Part shown: positions 33,385 to 45,563 of the stretch, in pieces
Numbering within the stretch: the stretch's first letter is position 1
How the letters are laid out: every line of letters starts with the position of its first letter
Assembly: GCF_036898095.1 (NCBI RefSeq)
Contig: NC_090729.1
Coordinates: forward strand, 154,070,169 to 154,134,168
Length of the DNA stretch: 64,000 nt
Reading direction: 5' to 3'
From: Palaemon carinicauda
Lineage: Eukaryota > Arthropoda > Malacostraca > Decapoda > Palaemonidae
Position numbers and translations under genes: made by a program
The notes under the pieces: generated by a model
The model's database searches: none
Seen by the model: only the letters and a program-made list of their open reading frames with translations
Told to the model about the DNA's origin: nothing

Positions 33385-34378
33385 ATGAGTGACATTACGA
33401 AAGTTTTGATAGCTTCAGGTAAACTTCTTGGTCTAGATGGCGATGCTCTTCATAAGTATGTTTTTAAGAGAGAACAAGAAGTGTTTGAGAGAGACGAAAG
33501 AGCAGCTGAAAGAGAAGAAAATGAAAGTTAGAGAGAAGAAAATGAAAGGCAGCGTAAGCATGAGTTAGAAATTGCTCGTTTAGGACAAACTCTTAATAAC
33601 AAACGGTCAGGTAGCAGATCAGGAAGTAATTCATCTTTATATAGTGACACTGATAGTTTAGATATGAGTGCAGTGTTCAAACTCATACCGAAATTTAATG
33701 ATGAAGATGTTACAAAATATTTTATGTCTTCTGAAAAGTTAATGAACAGAGTAGGTTCTTCAAAAAGACAGCGGACTTTGTATTTACAACCAGTTTTAAG
33801 TGGTAAAGAACATTCTGTGTATAGTTGTTTGTCTGAGGATGAAAGTGAAGATTATGATACAGTGAAAGAAACCGTATTTAGTGCATACATATTAGTACCA
33901 GAGGTTTAGAAGTTTGAAGAGTTGATACAAGTGCTTATGTTGAGTACGGAAAGAAGTTACAAATATCGTTTTGTGATTGGTTGACTTCCGCTGAAGTCGA
34001 TAATTTTGAAGATCTCAAGAACTTAGTTTTGTTAGAAAGTTTCAAAGATATTATATCCCAGACATCAAATTATATATAGGAGATAGGCGTGAAACATCTT
34101 TTGCTGATGCTAAGAGATTAGCAGATGAGTACAGTTTCACACATGGTTTAAGTGGCAGTAAAAAGAAAAATTATCTCCTTTCAAGTAAGGCCCAATATAG
34201 TAAAGGTAGTTCTAACAATAATGATATTAGGAACAGGGATTATTATTATTATTGTTACACATGTGGGAAGGACGGTCATATTTCTCGGTGCTGTAAGAGC
34301 AAATGGGCAGTCAGTAATTCAGAGGTCACTTGTTACAATTGTAATAAGAAAGGGCATATAGCTAAGAATTGCTCAGTA
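33385..34378 (+). pseudogene. Gypsy-3 gag with two zinc knuckles, broken
   Basis: It starts at ATG 33385 (MSDITKVLIASGKLLGLDGD). A charged coiled-coil-like run (REQEVFERDERAAEREENE) precedes an in-frame TAG at 33528. The same frame continues to TAG at 33907 with the capsid-like part (FKLIPKFNDEDVTKYF). After frame changes, two CCHC knuckles appear at 34253-34294 (CYTCGKDGHISRCC) and 34331-34372 (CYNCNKKGHIAKNC) in the protease frame. Gag would coat the RNA. The knuckle-protease junction is in one frame, so gag and pol were probably a single long ORF. Confidence 0.8.
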
Positions 34379-34807
34379 GTGAGTACGAATTTTAAGAAAC
34401 CTGTGTCACTTGTTAATAATCTTTCTTCAGGAAGGAATAGTCTCTTGAAAGAGATAAGGAAACATTATGGTGAATTTTTTTCTGAAGGTTTAGTTTCTTC
34501 TCTTAAAGGAGGTGATTCAAGGGAAGTAGTCTTGCTTAGGGATACAGGAGCGGCCGTATCACTTGTTGGGAGAGAGAGTGTACCAAGGAATGTAATAATC
34601 AGCATGAAAGAAAAAGTTATACTATGGGGGTTTCTGAACACTTGTGTGGTTTTTCCTTTATTAAAGATTGAATTGAAAAGTCAGGTAGTGAGTGGAGATG
34701 TAAAACTAGCAGTCATGGATACTTTGCACATAGACAGCGTTGACATTATTGTTGGCAATGATTTAACTACCTCCAAGTGTGTGAATCCTATTTTAAGTGA
34801 AATTTAA
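34379..34807 (+). pseudogene. Gypsy-3 aspartic protease
   Basis: The active site LLRDTGAAVSLVG (D-T-G) is at about residue 55 of this frame, and the IIVGNDL block of retropepsins lies near the end (about 34745). It cleaves the polyprotein. After a stop at 34805 there is a variable linker (34919-35125) ahead of the integrase. Confidence 0.75.
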
Positions 34808-35131
34808 GTGCCAGAAATAATAGTACCTAGGTCAGGATTAGATACAAATATTGACTACGGTCATAGGTTGTTCTAGGATTCGAATGTAGGTAATAGATGC
34901 AGTGATGATGATCTTAGCATGAGTGTAGCTGAGGAAACTGACTCTATCAATGTTGACAATGTGAGCCGAGATGATGATATAGCTGTCGAAAGAATTGATG
35001 TACAGATAGACAATGTAATAGGCCCAAGTAATAGCAGCTGTATTATTTCAGAAACTAGTATATTGAATAAGGATGAACTAGTTAAGATGCAGAGGGAAGA
35101 TGAAACACTAACTCGAATTTTTTAATGTGAA

Positions 35132-36254
35132 TTGGATGATGAACCTGAAAAGTTTTGTAAGGAAACAGTTAGTCTAAAAGACAAACTTTTGTGTCGCTAT
35201 GTTCGTCCTAAGACAGGTAGCAAAGAGGAGGTCATAGAGCAATTAGTAACTCCTAAGAAACTTTGTGAATCAATTTTGAAATTAGCACATGATGAACAAG
35301 GACATTTAGGAGTAAAAAAAACATTCAAGTGTATAAGTAAAACGTACTTTTGGCCTAAAATGAAAGGTGATGTGAAGAGATATGTTTTAAGTTGTCACAA
35401 ATGACAAATGGCTGGTAAACCTAATCAAGTAATTCCCAGGGCTCCGTTATGTAATATTCCATCGGTAGGTGAACCTTTTGGGAATCTTGAAATTGATATA
35501 GTAGGCCCTTTGCCCAGAAGTAAGGGAGGGAATATCTATCTATTAACAATCATTGATAGACTAACACGATATCCAGAAGCAATCCCAATAAGAAATTGCA
35601 ATGCAAAAACCGTAGTCAAACGCTTGCTTAACTGTTTCTCTAAATTTGGACTTTCTTGTGTTATACAGAGTGATAATGGTAGCAATTTTGTATCAAAGTA
35701 TTTCGGAGATAAAATGAAAGAGTTAGGTATTAAACTTGTAACTTCCACCCCGTGCCACCCTGAATCACAAGGAATTGTTGAACGTCTTAATCAAACGTTG
35801 AAAAGTTGCTTAAGGAAATAGTGTAATAATTTCGAACATGAATGGGAAGAAAAGTTACCTTTTGTCTTGTTGGCTTTACGATTAGCACCTAATGATACCA
35901 CGGGATTTAGTCCTTTTGAATTGTTGTTCGGTCACACCGCCAAAGGGCCTTTAGAAATTCTAAAGCGTACGTTAATGCTAGAAAAAGGTAAAAAGAATTA
36001 CATACAGAATATCGAAGATCACAAAGACGATTTAAAGAAAGCCTGGCAGTTGGCCAAAGAAAATGAGAGCAACCGTCAAGGGGAAACTAAAAGGAAGTAC
36101 GATCTTAAGGCTAAAGACAAAATTTTCCATGTGGGTGATATTAGTTCAGAAAGAAGGTCCTTCATTATCTTATATGTTCGAAGATCCATTTCCTATCACA
36201 GATAAAAAGGGAAATTTGAATTACTTAATTGATAAGGGTAGGCGTAGAGCTAAG
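35132..36254 (+). pseudogene. Gypsy-3 integrase, located upstream of RT
   Basis: The zinc domain reads LAHDEQGHLGVKKTF, then VLSCHK followed by a TGA at 35402 where the last Cys is expected. The core (35408-35821) has the DDE triad: Asp in LEIDIVGPLP, Asp in VIQSDNGSNF, Glu in QGIVERLNQT. After two stops the region continues (35867-36205) with LALRLAPNDTTGFSPFELLFG and a basic C-terminus in two frames. It inserts the DNA copy. Its place before RT is what distinguishes this element from Gypsy-1. Confidence 0.88.
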
Positions 36255-36417
36255 TAGTTGCACATCAACTGGCTAAAGAAATATAATGAACGTCCAGTGA
36301 CAGTTGTAACCGTGTCGCAGAGAGAGATTACTTTTGAGAAGAACTCTGATGTTCTTAATAATTTCTCGTTGTTTAATCCTAGCTTAGAGGAAGAAAAAAA
36401 AAAGGGAATCATTAAGT

Positions 36418-37743
36418 GTGTTTTCAAATTATGCAGAGACTGTTAGTGATAAATTAGGTTTAACTAATCTCTTAGTACACAATATTGAGTTACAGGACAC
36501 AAAACCCATTGGACATAGTCCTTATCGTCTAAGCCCAGAGAAAGCAAATTCAGTCCGACAGGAAATTAAGTATATGCTAAACAATCCTTTGATTGTTCCT
36601 AGCGAAAGTGACTGGTGATCTCCAATACTTCTTGTTAAGAAGGAAGATGGATCAGATAGGTTGTGTATTGATTTTAGAAAAGTGAATAGTGTTACAAAAT
36701 AAAGTAATTTTCCCTTCCCCAGGATAGAAGATTGTTTAGATAGAATAGGAGATGCCCAGTTTATTTCTAAACTTGATTTGGCCAAAGGTTATTGGCAAGT
36801 ACCTTCAAGTAATTGAGCACAGATAATATCTGCTTGCATAACACCTTTCGGCAGTTATGAACCCAAAGTTATGGTTTTTGGTCTACGAAATGCAGAGAGT
36901 ACTTTCCAAAGATTAATGAATAAAGTTGTAAATGGAATTGATAACTGTGTCGTGTATTTGGATGATCTTGCAGTGCAACATTTACGCATTTTAGCTAAAG
37001 TTGTAGAAGTCCTTGAGAAAGCAAAACTTGCTTTAAATCTGAAGAAATGTGAATTCGGAAAAACCTCGATCACACATTTGGGTCATTAAATGGGTCTAGG
37101 TAAGATTTTTCCAACAGATGGGAACATAGAGGCTATCAACAACTTCCCAATCCCTACCAGTAAGAAACAGGCAATGAGATTCACAGAAATGATTTCATAT
37201 TTCCACAGATTTGTTCCTAATTTTTCAGAAATAAGTGCTGCAATAAGTAATCTTTTCAAGAAAGGACAAAGTTTTGTATTTCATAATGAATGTATCGAAG
37301 CTTTCATTAAGGTAAAGTCCATAATGACTCACGAGGCTGTACTAATGTTACCCAATTTTAGCAAGGAATTTAATTTAGCGATAGATGCAAGTGATATTGG
37401 CATAGGAGGAGTTCTGTTGCAAGAAGTGAACGGGATTAAGCACCCTGTAGCTTATTATTTGAAGAAGTTAAATAAAGAACAGCAGAATTATTCAACTATT
37501 GAGAAGGAATTGTTTAGTTTAATATTAACTTTAAAACATTTTGAGATTTATGTATGTAGTGGTCATGTTTTAACTGTGTATACTGATGACAATCCGTTAG
37601 TTTACTTAGATAAGTTTAAGAATAAGAATAAACGTCTCATGCGTTGGAGTTTAGAATTACAAGATTACGATTTAAAGATAGCTCATGCGAAGGGAAAAAA
37701 TAATGAAATAGCCGACAGTCTTTCTAGAGATTTTTCAGAATGA
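36418..37743 (+). pseudogene. Gypsy-3 reverse transcriptase and RNase H
   Basis: RT blocks: HSPYRLSPEKANSVRQEI, a TGA after VPSESDW, LCIDFRKVNSVTK, LDLAKGYWQV, VFGLRNAESTFQRLM and the catalytic VYLDDLAV (about 36953). A TAA at 37087 precedes the connection. RNase H (37090-37743) is a single open frame with FNLAIDASDIGIGGVLLQE, EKELFSLILTL, VYTDDNPLVY and the tail NEIADSLSRD. After the stop at 37741 there is a T-run and a (CT)n tract (37752-37780), then a short non-coding stretch up to the 3' LTR, and no further integrase-like sequence, confirming the order. Confidence 0.9.
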
Positions 37744-37938
37744 TGTGGACGTTTTTTTTTCTCTCTCTCTCTCTCTCTCCCATCAACAAGTAAGAGTGTG
37801 TTTTGGTTTTGTTACGTGATGCGAGAGTAATGAAGTAATTGTTTCTCAGTTTAGAGATAGGTGATTTTCTCCCTTGATAATTTTGTTTAAAAAAAAGATA
37901 AAATCCGTAGATTTTCCTTTTTTCTTTTAGGGTGAACG

Positions 37939-38881
37939 TGTCGTGGGTAGCTAGAATAATATAGAAAAGGATGTTAAAACATGTAAAGTTTCTATTCTTA
38001 AGAAGCAGAGAGAAGAGGTTCCGCTAGTGTTTACCAGAAGCTGTCACTGCCGTTGATTAAGGTCAAGACATTAATTAGATGTGCCTAGATCAGCAGACCT
38101 GGAGCATAAGAGTTATCTGTTGTAGAAATTCGAGGAGCCAGCGTTTGGGAAGGAACCGTAGCATGAGGGGAGTCTGTTGACGCCGAAACATCCATTAACG
38201 GAAGGCAAACACATGCCTCGCTTCAACTATAGCACCATACAGATCATGATTGCACCAGCAGAACGTTCGGGAAGATATTGTGAACAAAGTAGGCGTGGTT
38301 TTAAGGAAAACCAATGGGGATGAAGAAAGGAGAAAATTTCCTTATATGGAATTGTCCATAGTTAGCCCCTACCATACAGGGGTATATAAACTTCAAAGAT
38401 CATGAGAACGGGAGCGAGAATGAGAGAGAACGAGAGAGAAGGAGAGAAGGAGAAAGCATAAGGACTAGAAGACAGATATGACCAGCCTTACGACAACTTG
38501 TCCAAGATGTCCGAACCAGTTGACCCCATCGCCATTACCAACCACGAAGCGTCCATACCTGAAAATCTACTTTCCTGAATCGTCAAGATCTGCTGTGAAG
38601 ATACCTTCATTTCTTTTAAGTATTATTTGTCTGCTTTCTTGGCTGTTCCCCTATTTTGCTGAAGTGTAGTTTAATAAGACAATTTTCTTTGCTCAATTCC
38701 ATGCTTCCCAAGTTCTCAATCAAGAAAGATTGATCTTTGACTAGTTGTAAATAGAATTATGTTTTCTTTTGCGAGTTTCTTTCTATATTCCTTTTCCCAT
38801 AATTCTCCTTGCGGTTGTTGATTTATCCTAATATAATTAACCAATTAAAAAAACCTGATTCGATCGTTCAGGATCGTAACA
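37939..38881 (+). repeat. Gypsy-3 3' LTR
   Basis: Direct repeat of 32370-33317. Numerous point differences and small indels show it is older than Gypsy-1. Confidence 0.9.
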
Positions 38882-40175
38882 GATACATGTGCAATGCTTT
38901 GAACACAAACAAACAAGTCTGTAGAGATATGAGATCTGGTAATTTAAGCAGCTTGTAGTTACAGAAGTGAGGGGTGGTATGGTCATACTTTCCATTGTAA
39001 GACATTACCCTAATAACATTTTTGGGAGCTACAAACCATTGGTCTATAAGTGTTTTGAATGCTCCTCCCCAAACTGCTGAACAATACTCTAAAAGTGGAT
39101 GTGCAGTAGAGTAATGTATTAGTTGTAGGGAATGTTTAATTACATTATTTATAATTCTATATATTACACATGTAACTAGAGATATTCTAATAGAAGCTTG
39201 CTGTAAGTGAGCTTCCAAGTTACAGTACTTTCTCGTCAATTATTACACCTAGGAATTTGATGTTGTCGACTCGACTCAATGATTTATCATTTAATTGTAC
39301 ATCAATATTATTTTGAATTGAATGCATGGAAATAGATGGCATATATAATATGTCTATGAATTATTCAGTGTTGATTTTTTGGTTCCAATCCAATTGATAC
39401 ATTTATTAGTTCTTTATCTAGAATTACTGTAGTATCTTTAATGTTGAGACCCTGTACATATATTGTGGTATTATCCACAAACAACAAAAACTTTAATTTA
39501 GTACTCTTATGTATTGTATCATTGGCATATATCAAAAAGTGGATCGGTCCCAGAATAGACCATTGTGGAACACCGCACCTGACCATACTGTAGAAAGAAT
39601 TTTTTTTGTATACTGTAAATTATGTTCTAGAGGATAAATAGTTTTCTGAAAAAATATGAGCTTTTCCACATATGTCATATATGCTTAGTTTGTGCAGCAA
39701 AAAATGACGGGATATGGTATCAAAAGTCTTGCTTAGGTCACGAACACTGTAATTTGATTACTTTTCTTGTCTGATGTATCATGAACACTTTGGCAAAGTT
39801 GGTGAATGGCTAGTTCAGTGGAGTAATTGGATCTAAAGCCATACCGACAGTCAATTAATAGTGAAAATGTTGTAAAGTAGTCAATCAGTGTAATAACTAA
39901 TTTTTCAAATATTTTAATAATCTTGGCAAGATAGAGACCAGACTATAATTATTATAATTAGATTTTTCTCCTTTCTTAAATGTTGGTATCACTTTATCTA
40001 CTTGCAATGGTTTAGGAAAGATACCCTCTGTATAATATTTATTTATAATGAACTCTAAAAATGCTGAAATTTCATTACTACATTCTTTAAGTATTTTATA
40101 TTGATGTCATCAAACCCCGGAGACGTAACTTTTAGTTTATTTGTAATATCCTTAATTTCTTGCTGTGTTGTGGGT
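38882..40175 (-). pseudogene. LINE-B reverse transcriptase, main part
   Basis: Read leftwards: PGFDDINIKYLKE (about 40120), the FPKPLQVDKVIPTFKKGEKS block (about 40015), a decayed middle, then VPQWSILGPIHFLIYANDT and FLLFVDNTTIYVQGLNIKD (39586-39400), where the usual F-A-D-D box reads F-V-D-N, then the C-terminal segment ASIRISLVTCVIYRI to FKALHMY (39239-38882). The last 240 bp lie beyond Gypsy-3 at 32130-32369. It is a target-primed retrotransposon RT of the Jockey/CR1 type, inactivated by stops and by the Gypsy-3 insertion. Confidence 0.78.
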
Positions 40176-40179
40176 TTAA

Positions 40180-40740
40180 GAAAAATTGAGGAAGGGACTG
40201 GCTCTGGAAGAAAGATGGCTCAGGCTCCTGGAGGCTGTACTCATCCAGCAAGAGAATCCGAATCTCAATATGACTAGAGAGATGTTTCTCCTCACCTCCT
40301 ACTATAGGAACACTCTCCAACAACTTGCTAACATCGACTAGCACAACGATAATCAGTGGCTTGTCAGTTTGCCGGCAACTGAGACTTTTCCAACGAGTGC
40401 CTCGGCTGATCAAAAAGTTGCACAGGACTCTCTGGATATGTACTCTGAGCGGCATAGACAGCGCACCAGCCAATCAGCTCGCCACAGAGAGAGTCCCACT
40501 TAGACCAGCTTACACCCAGAATCCTCCCAGCTTTGACATCAGTGAGCAGAGAAGCAACTTTACTAACACAGGGCCCTTACCAGAGAACACAGTAAGCAAT
40601 GCGAAAGCAGCTCTGTCCCAGACTCGATATGGAATCAGAAACCAAACAAAGCCAGCAAACCTACAGCCACCCAGACTTTGCCTGATAATGAGAGGAGCAC
40701 CTCAGCACCCTCTTCTAATATGTAGTAGCCGATCTTAACC
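40180..40740 (+). other. Unidentified coding-like stretch
   Basis: GC content rises and plus-strand frames read with protein-like composition: MTREMFLLTSYYRNTLQQLA (40269 on), then, past a stop, WLVSLPATETFPTSASADQK and a basic Gln/Ser/Arg-rich part; an alternative frame is open for 137 codons (40325-40738). I do not recognise a domain. It lies directly upstream of LINE-B but on the opposite strand, so it may be the end of another retroelement ORF. Confidence 0.3.
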
Positions 40741-40929
40741 ACCAATTTTGACTGTTTATTTTTATAGTAAATTTATAGAATCCCCTAATAATGTCTAACA
40801 TTGTACACCTACTAGCGGTATGCAGTGCTGAAGAAAGAAAGAAAATTTGTGCCATTGAGAACTCAATTGCATGATAAATTCCACTGAAGCTGCCATTATT
40901 TTCAATGAAACTTGCCTGAAAGAGGGTCT

Positions 40930-40949
40930 ACAACAACAACAACAACAAC

Positions 40950-40990
<41 letters not shown>

Positions 40991-41003
40991 TAATAATAAT
41001 AAT
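40930..41003. repeat. (AAC)n(AAT)n microsatellite
   Basis: About seven CAA triplets then some sixteen TAA triplets with one GAT interruption. Confidence 0.95.
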
Positions 41004-42243
<1,240 letters not shown>

Positions 42244-42399
42244 ATATGTTAGTTTTATACAGTGATATAATTGGTATTTTTTAAGTGATGTGTGAAATCA
42301 ATGGACTCCTTAATAGGTGACGTGTCTTCAGACATATGAGTGACAGTAATTTTCCATTGCTGTGTAAATTATCACAAATTTAGTATATATTCATTATAA

Positions 42400-42820
42400 T
42401 GACAGGGCACCAATGCTTTCATTGGTCGTAAAGAGAGTCCGTACCACTGGAATTCTCACACGAGTAACAGGATACCTGTCAGAGGGTTTCCTCCCTGTAC
42501 AAAGTGTAATCACAAACTTTATGTAATAAATAGAAAACACTTATGTTATTATGTCTCATTATCTGTTAACATGGGACATTATTCTGTCTGGTGTAGAGCA
42601 TGTCTGGTTGAGTATGCTTTGAGCGAAGTTGCACTTTAAGCCGATAAAATAAAAGTTCTATAGACCTAAGTCTATGAGGCTTATCAAAGCAGACACTGCT
42701 GCTTCAGGAGATGAAAGCAAAGGAGCAGTATGTTATAGTAGTGTTGAAGAATACAGACAAGAACAATAAAGGCCAGACTTAGAAAATAGGTTAGAAAATC
42801 TAACCGAATTAATATGACGA
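42400..42820 (+). pseudogene. Gypsy-4 5' end: possible LTR end and gag start
   Basis: From ATG 42675 a frame reads MRLIKADTAASGDESKGAVC, then YSSVEEYRQEQ, a TAA, and RPDLENRLENLTELI up to the DIRS-3 left boundary. Beyond DIRS-3, at 50430, a frame begins YRLLAEREEQPTATASLTHM, with the same polar, coiled-coil-like character, as if one gag ORF had been split. The stretch 42410-42600 has an AATAAA (about 42524) and could be the LTR end. No second LTR was identified, so this is inference. Confidence 0.35.
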
Positions 42821-43015
42821 ATTCGGAGATATTTTGTATTTTTCCTAACCATACAAACCTTAGTTATTTACATGGGGTATTACTTTCAGCATAGCTGAAA
42901 TGACGAGCCATTAGATTTTTAATGAGGGTTTACTACCCCCTCGCTAGTTAGCGAGGGGGTAGGGGAGGGGTAGCTAGCTAACCTTCCCACCTCACACACC
43001 GGTGAACTGATTCAC
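42821..43015 (-). repeat. DIRS-3 3' inverted terminal repeat
   Basis: 42864-43015 is the reverse complement of 50243-50393 (for example CTCACACACCGGTGAACTGA, then TTCAC). The outer 43 bp (42821-42863) are unlike the other outer end. Inside lies a perfect-looking small palindrome, CCCCCTCGCTAGTTAGCGAG, then GGGG (42937-42960). Confidence 0.9.
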
Positions 43016-43074
43016 TTTGCTTAGAGGTAGGACTTCACGGGGGACAGGGCTGGCGGGCAAGTATGTGTGAATAG

Positions 43075-43168
43075 CTAAGGTTTGTATGATTAGGAAAAAT
43101 GCAAATTATCTCCGAATTTGTCATTTGTTCCGTAACCGAAATAAAAACCACGCTATTTACATGGGGTG
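43075..43168 (-). repeat. DIRS-3 internal complementary region
   Basis: 43075-43117 (CTAAGGTTTGTATGATTAGG and on) is the reverse complement of the left outer end 42821-42863. 43124-43168 (TTTGTTCCGTAACCGAAATA to CATGGGG) is the reverse complement of the right outer end 50380-50423. The two halves abut, as expected for the circularisation splint of DIRS elements. Confidence 0.9.
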
Positions 43169-43634
43169 ACTTAACCCCTAGGTAGGGTGGTAAGTCCCGG
43201 CCTTTCTGGCTTTGGCTTTGCCCGGGGACTCAGGATCCAAGTGTGTAGCACTCAAGATAAGGAGTCCCTGCACCTCGCAAGTTCCTTGCTCCCCCCTAAG
43301 GAACGGGCAGCCTACATAAGCTAGTGTGTGAAGGAAAGAATGTGACTAGTCCTAAGAAGTTGACCTGAAGTCCTTTAGATGGAAATCTAGGCTAGGACGT
43401 TCCCAATACCACCTCGTCAGGGTATGGGGGATGCGACAGTATTATATTAATACTAGGAACACAAGGAAGCATGGTTTACCTGCAGTGGTTTGAGGTCAGC
43501 TGTGCAGAGAACCCAGGATGCTGTTTTCCCCAAGAGAGGGGAGGATGAAGAAAAGAGTAAGGGCCAGACATACTTTTTCTTTCACACAGACTAAAACCGG
43601 GTAACAATGCCCTCAACCTTCTGCTAATTGTCCA

Positions 43635-44615
43635 TTAAGGAGCCTGAGGTTGGACCAGCTGTTGTGCAGCCACCACAGGGCCGATAGAGAACGTATTGAT
43701 CCTCCTGTGGGTCACGTCCTGCAGGTAGTGGGCTGTGAAGGTCGTTTGATGCTTCCACACCCCAGCTTGAAGAACCTGCGTCACTGAGAAGTTTCTCTTG
43801 AATGCCAGGGACGTAGCGATGTCTCTGACATCGTGTGCTCTCGGGCGACGTGAAGGAAGAGGGTCTGGATTCAGGGAATGGTGGATGACCCTGCGAATCA
43901 AAGCTGAGATGGTGTTCTTAGTGACCCACCTCTTCGTCCTCCATGTGCTGACAAACAGGGCTTGCACTCGAGGACGAACTGCAGCTGTTCTCTTCAGATA
44001 GAGCCTCAGACTCCTTACTGGGCACAGAACGGAGACTCGAAATCCTGAAGGAGTCGAACCATGGGTCCGGAACGCCAGGATTCTGAGTCTTAGCAACAAA
44101 CTCAGGGACGAACCCGAACGTTACCTCCCCCATCCCCTTGAATGGGCGACGTCGTACGAGAGACCATGAAGTTCACTTACTCGCTTGGCCGAGGCCAAAG
44201 TGAGCAGGAACATCGTCTTCCAAGTCAGGTGATGATCAGAAGCCTGGCGTAAGGATTCGAACGGAGGTCTCTTAAGAGACCTGAGGACACGAACAACGTT
44301 CCATGGAGGAGGTCTCACTTCTGACTGAGGGCAGGTAAGCTCGCAGCTTCGTATGAGTAGGGAAAGTTCCAGCGAGGAGGAAATGTCCATTCCTTTCAGC
44401 CTGAAGGCCAGGCTTAAGGCTGAGAGATACCATTTCACCGCCGAGACCGAAAGGCGCATTTCTTCCCGCAAATACACAAGAAACTCCGCTATTGCTGGAA
44501 TAGTGGCATCGAGGGGAGAGATACCTTCCACGACACCAACCACAGAAGATTCCCCACTTCGCCTGGTAGACCCCTGTAGATGACTTTCGCAGGTGTCTTG
44601 ACATCCTCTCCGCAA
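43635..44615 (-). pseudogene. Tyrosine recombinase of DIRS-3, frameshifted
   Basis: The N-terminal part (44615-44121) has IPAIAEFLVYLREEMRLSVS, VKWYLSALSLAF and the first catalytic Arg in ASAKRVSELHGLS. A frameshift near 44130 and another near 44040 lead to the C-terminal frame (44099-43635), with SLRLYLKRTA, HxxR in RAHDVRDIATSLAF (His near 43835), W in AGVWKHQTTF and the presumed nucleophile Tyr in AHYLQDV (about 43725-43727). It would integrate the circular cDNA. All catalytic residues remain readable, so the defects are confined to reading-frame breaks. Confidence 0.85.
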
Positions 44616-44649
44616 CTTGTTGCGAAAAGCCTCTCTCTGTGAGGAGATG

Positions 44650-45060
44650 CTAGATAATCTCCAGGCGTGAAGCTGAAGCGATGCTACGGCTTTGTGGAAG
44701 ATGTTGCAGTGTGGTTGCTTGAGTAGCTCGTGTCGTAGAAGAAGCTCTCTCAGGAGTTCCGTCAGGAGCTGCAGAAGGTCCGGGAACTACTCTGCATGAT
44801 GCCATAGTGGAGCTATTAGGGTCATTGACAGGTTGACCGATAGTCTGGTCTTGTTGAGCACCCTTCTCATCAGACAGAACGGTGGGAAGGTGTAGACGTC
44901 GATGTTGTCCCACCGTTGTTGGAAGGCATCTTGCCAGAGTGCCTTGGGGTCCGGGATTAGGGAACAGTACAGTGGAAGCTTGAAGTTCAAGACTGGTGCG
45001 AACAGGTCCACCGTCGGGAACCCCACAAAGCAGGACTTTGCTGGCTACTAGAGGATCCAA
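44650..45060 (-). pseudogene. DIRS-3 segment between RNase H and recombinase
   Basis: The frame 45026-44787 reads GFPTVDLFAPVLNFKLPLYC, DAFQQRWDNIDVYTFPPFCL and RRVLNKTRLSVN, the P-T-V-D-L-F-A / W-x-x-x-D-x-Y-x-F-P-P pattern found after RNase H in DIRS-type pol proteins; in some it is annotated as methyltransferase-like. I cannot confirm such an activity. A stop at about 44785 separates it from the rest. Confidence 0.65.
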
Positions 45061-45063
45061 AGA

Positions 45064-45504
45064 CTACTCGGTACTCACTATCTGCGATGCTCTGCTCAGA
45101 CTGTCGGCGAGCACATTCCTCTTGCCCGGAATGAAGCGAGCCGATAGTGGAATTGAGTGGACTTCGGTCCAACTCAGTAGCTCTACTGCAAGATGTGATA
45201 GCTGTAGTGAAAAGGTACTGCCCTGCTTTTGATGTAAGTCACCACCGTGGTGTTGTCGCTCATCACCACCACGGAGTGACCCGCCAGGATCCGTTGGAAC
45301 TGTTGAAGTGCCAGATATACGGCCTTCATTTCCAACAGATTTATGTGGAGGTACTTTTTTTATTCTGACCATAGGCCTGAGATCCTGTGGTTCAGAACGT
45401 GGGCCCCCTACCCTTCTTTTGAAGCGTCCGAGAACAGCATGAAATCCGGGAGGAGGACGAGAAGATCCACTCCCTTTCGAAGGTTTTCGTCCGTCACCCA
45501 CCAC
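45064..45504 (-). pseudogene. RNase H of DIRS-3
   Basis: Blocks are spread over two frames: LAGHSVVVMSDNTTVVTYI (the DNTT catalytic block, about 45285-45230) in one, and LSARFIPGKRNVLADSLSRA (about 45135-45075) in the other. The latter is the IPG..N..AD.LSR tail typical of DIRS and Ty3 RNase H. It degrades RNA in the hybrid. At least one frameshift near 45220. Confidence 0.78.
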
Positions 45505-45563
45505 TGAAGGTCTGTCCGTTCCGCAGGAGCCATAGGGACCAGGATGTCCGGGGAATCATGGCT

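Larger units (their letters stand above)
32370..38881 (+). mobile_element. Gypsy-3: Gmr1-type LTR element (integrase before RT)
   Basis: 948/943-bp LTRs start TGTC(A/G)TGGGTAG and end GTAACA. Flanks are GTTAC (32365-32369) and GATAC (38882-38886), probably a 5-bp duplication with one later change. The internal order is gag with two zinc knuckles, protease, integrase, RT, RNase H. Integrase before RT is the Ty1/copia order, but the RT and integrase are Ty3/Gypsy-like, as in the named Gmr1 group. At least eight stops break the ORFs. Confidence 0.88.

Noticed and set aside
38478..38669. Plus-strand ORF MTSLTTTCPRCPNQLTPSPL with a CxxC motif
   Set aside because: It lies in the Gypsy-3 3' LTR; the matching part of the 5' LTR (32919-33050) lacks a conserved frame.
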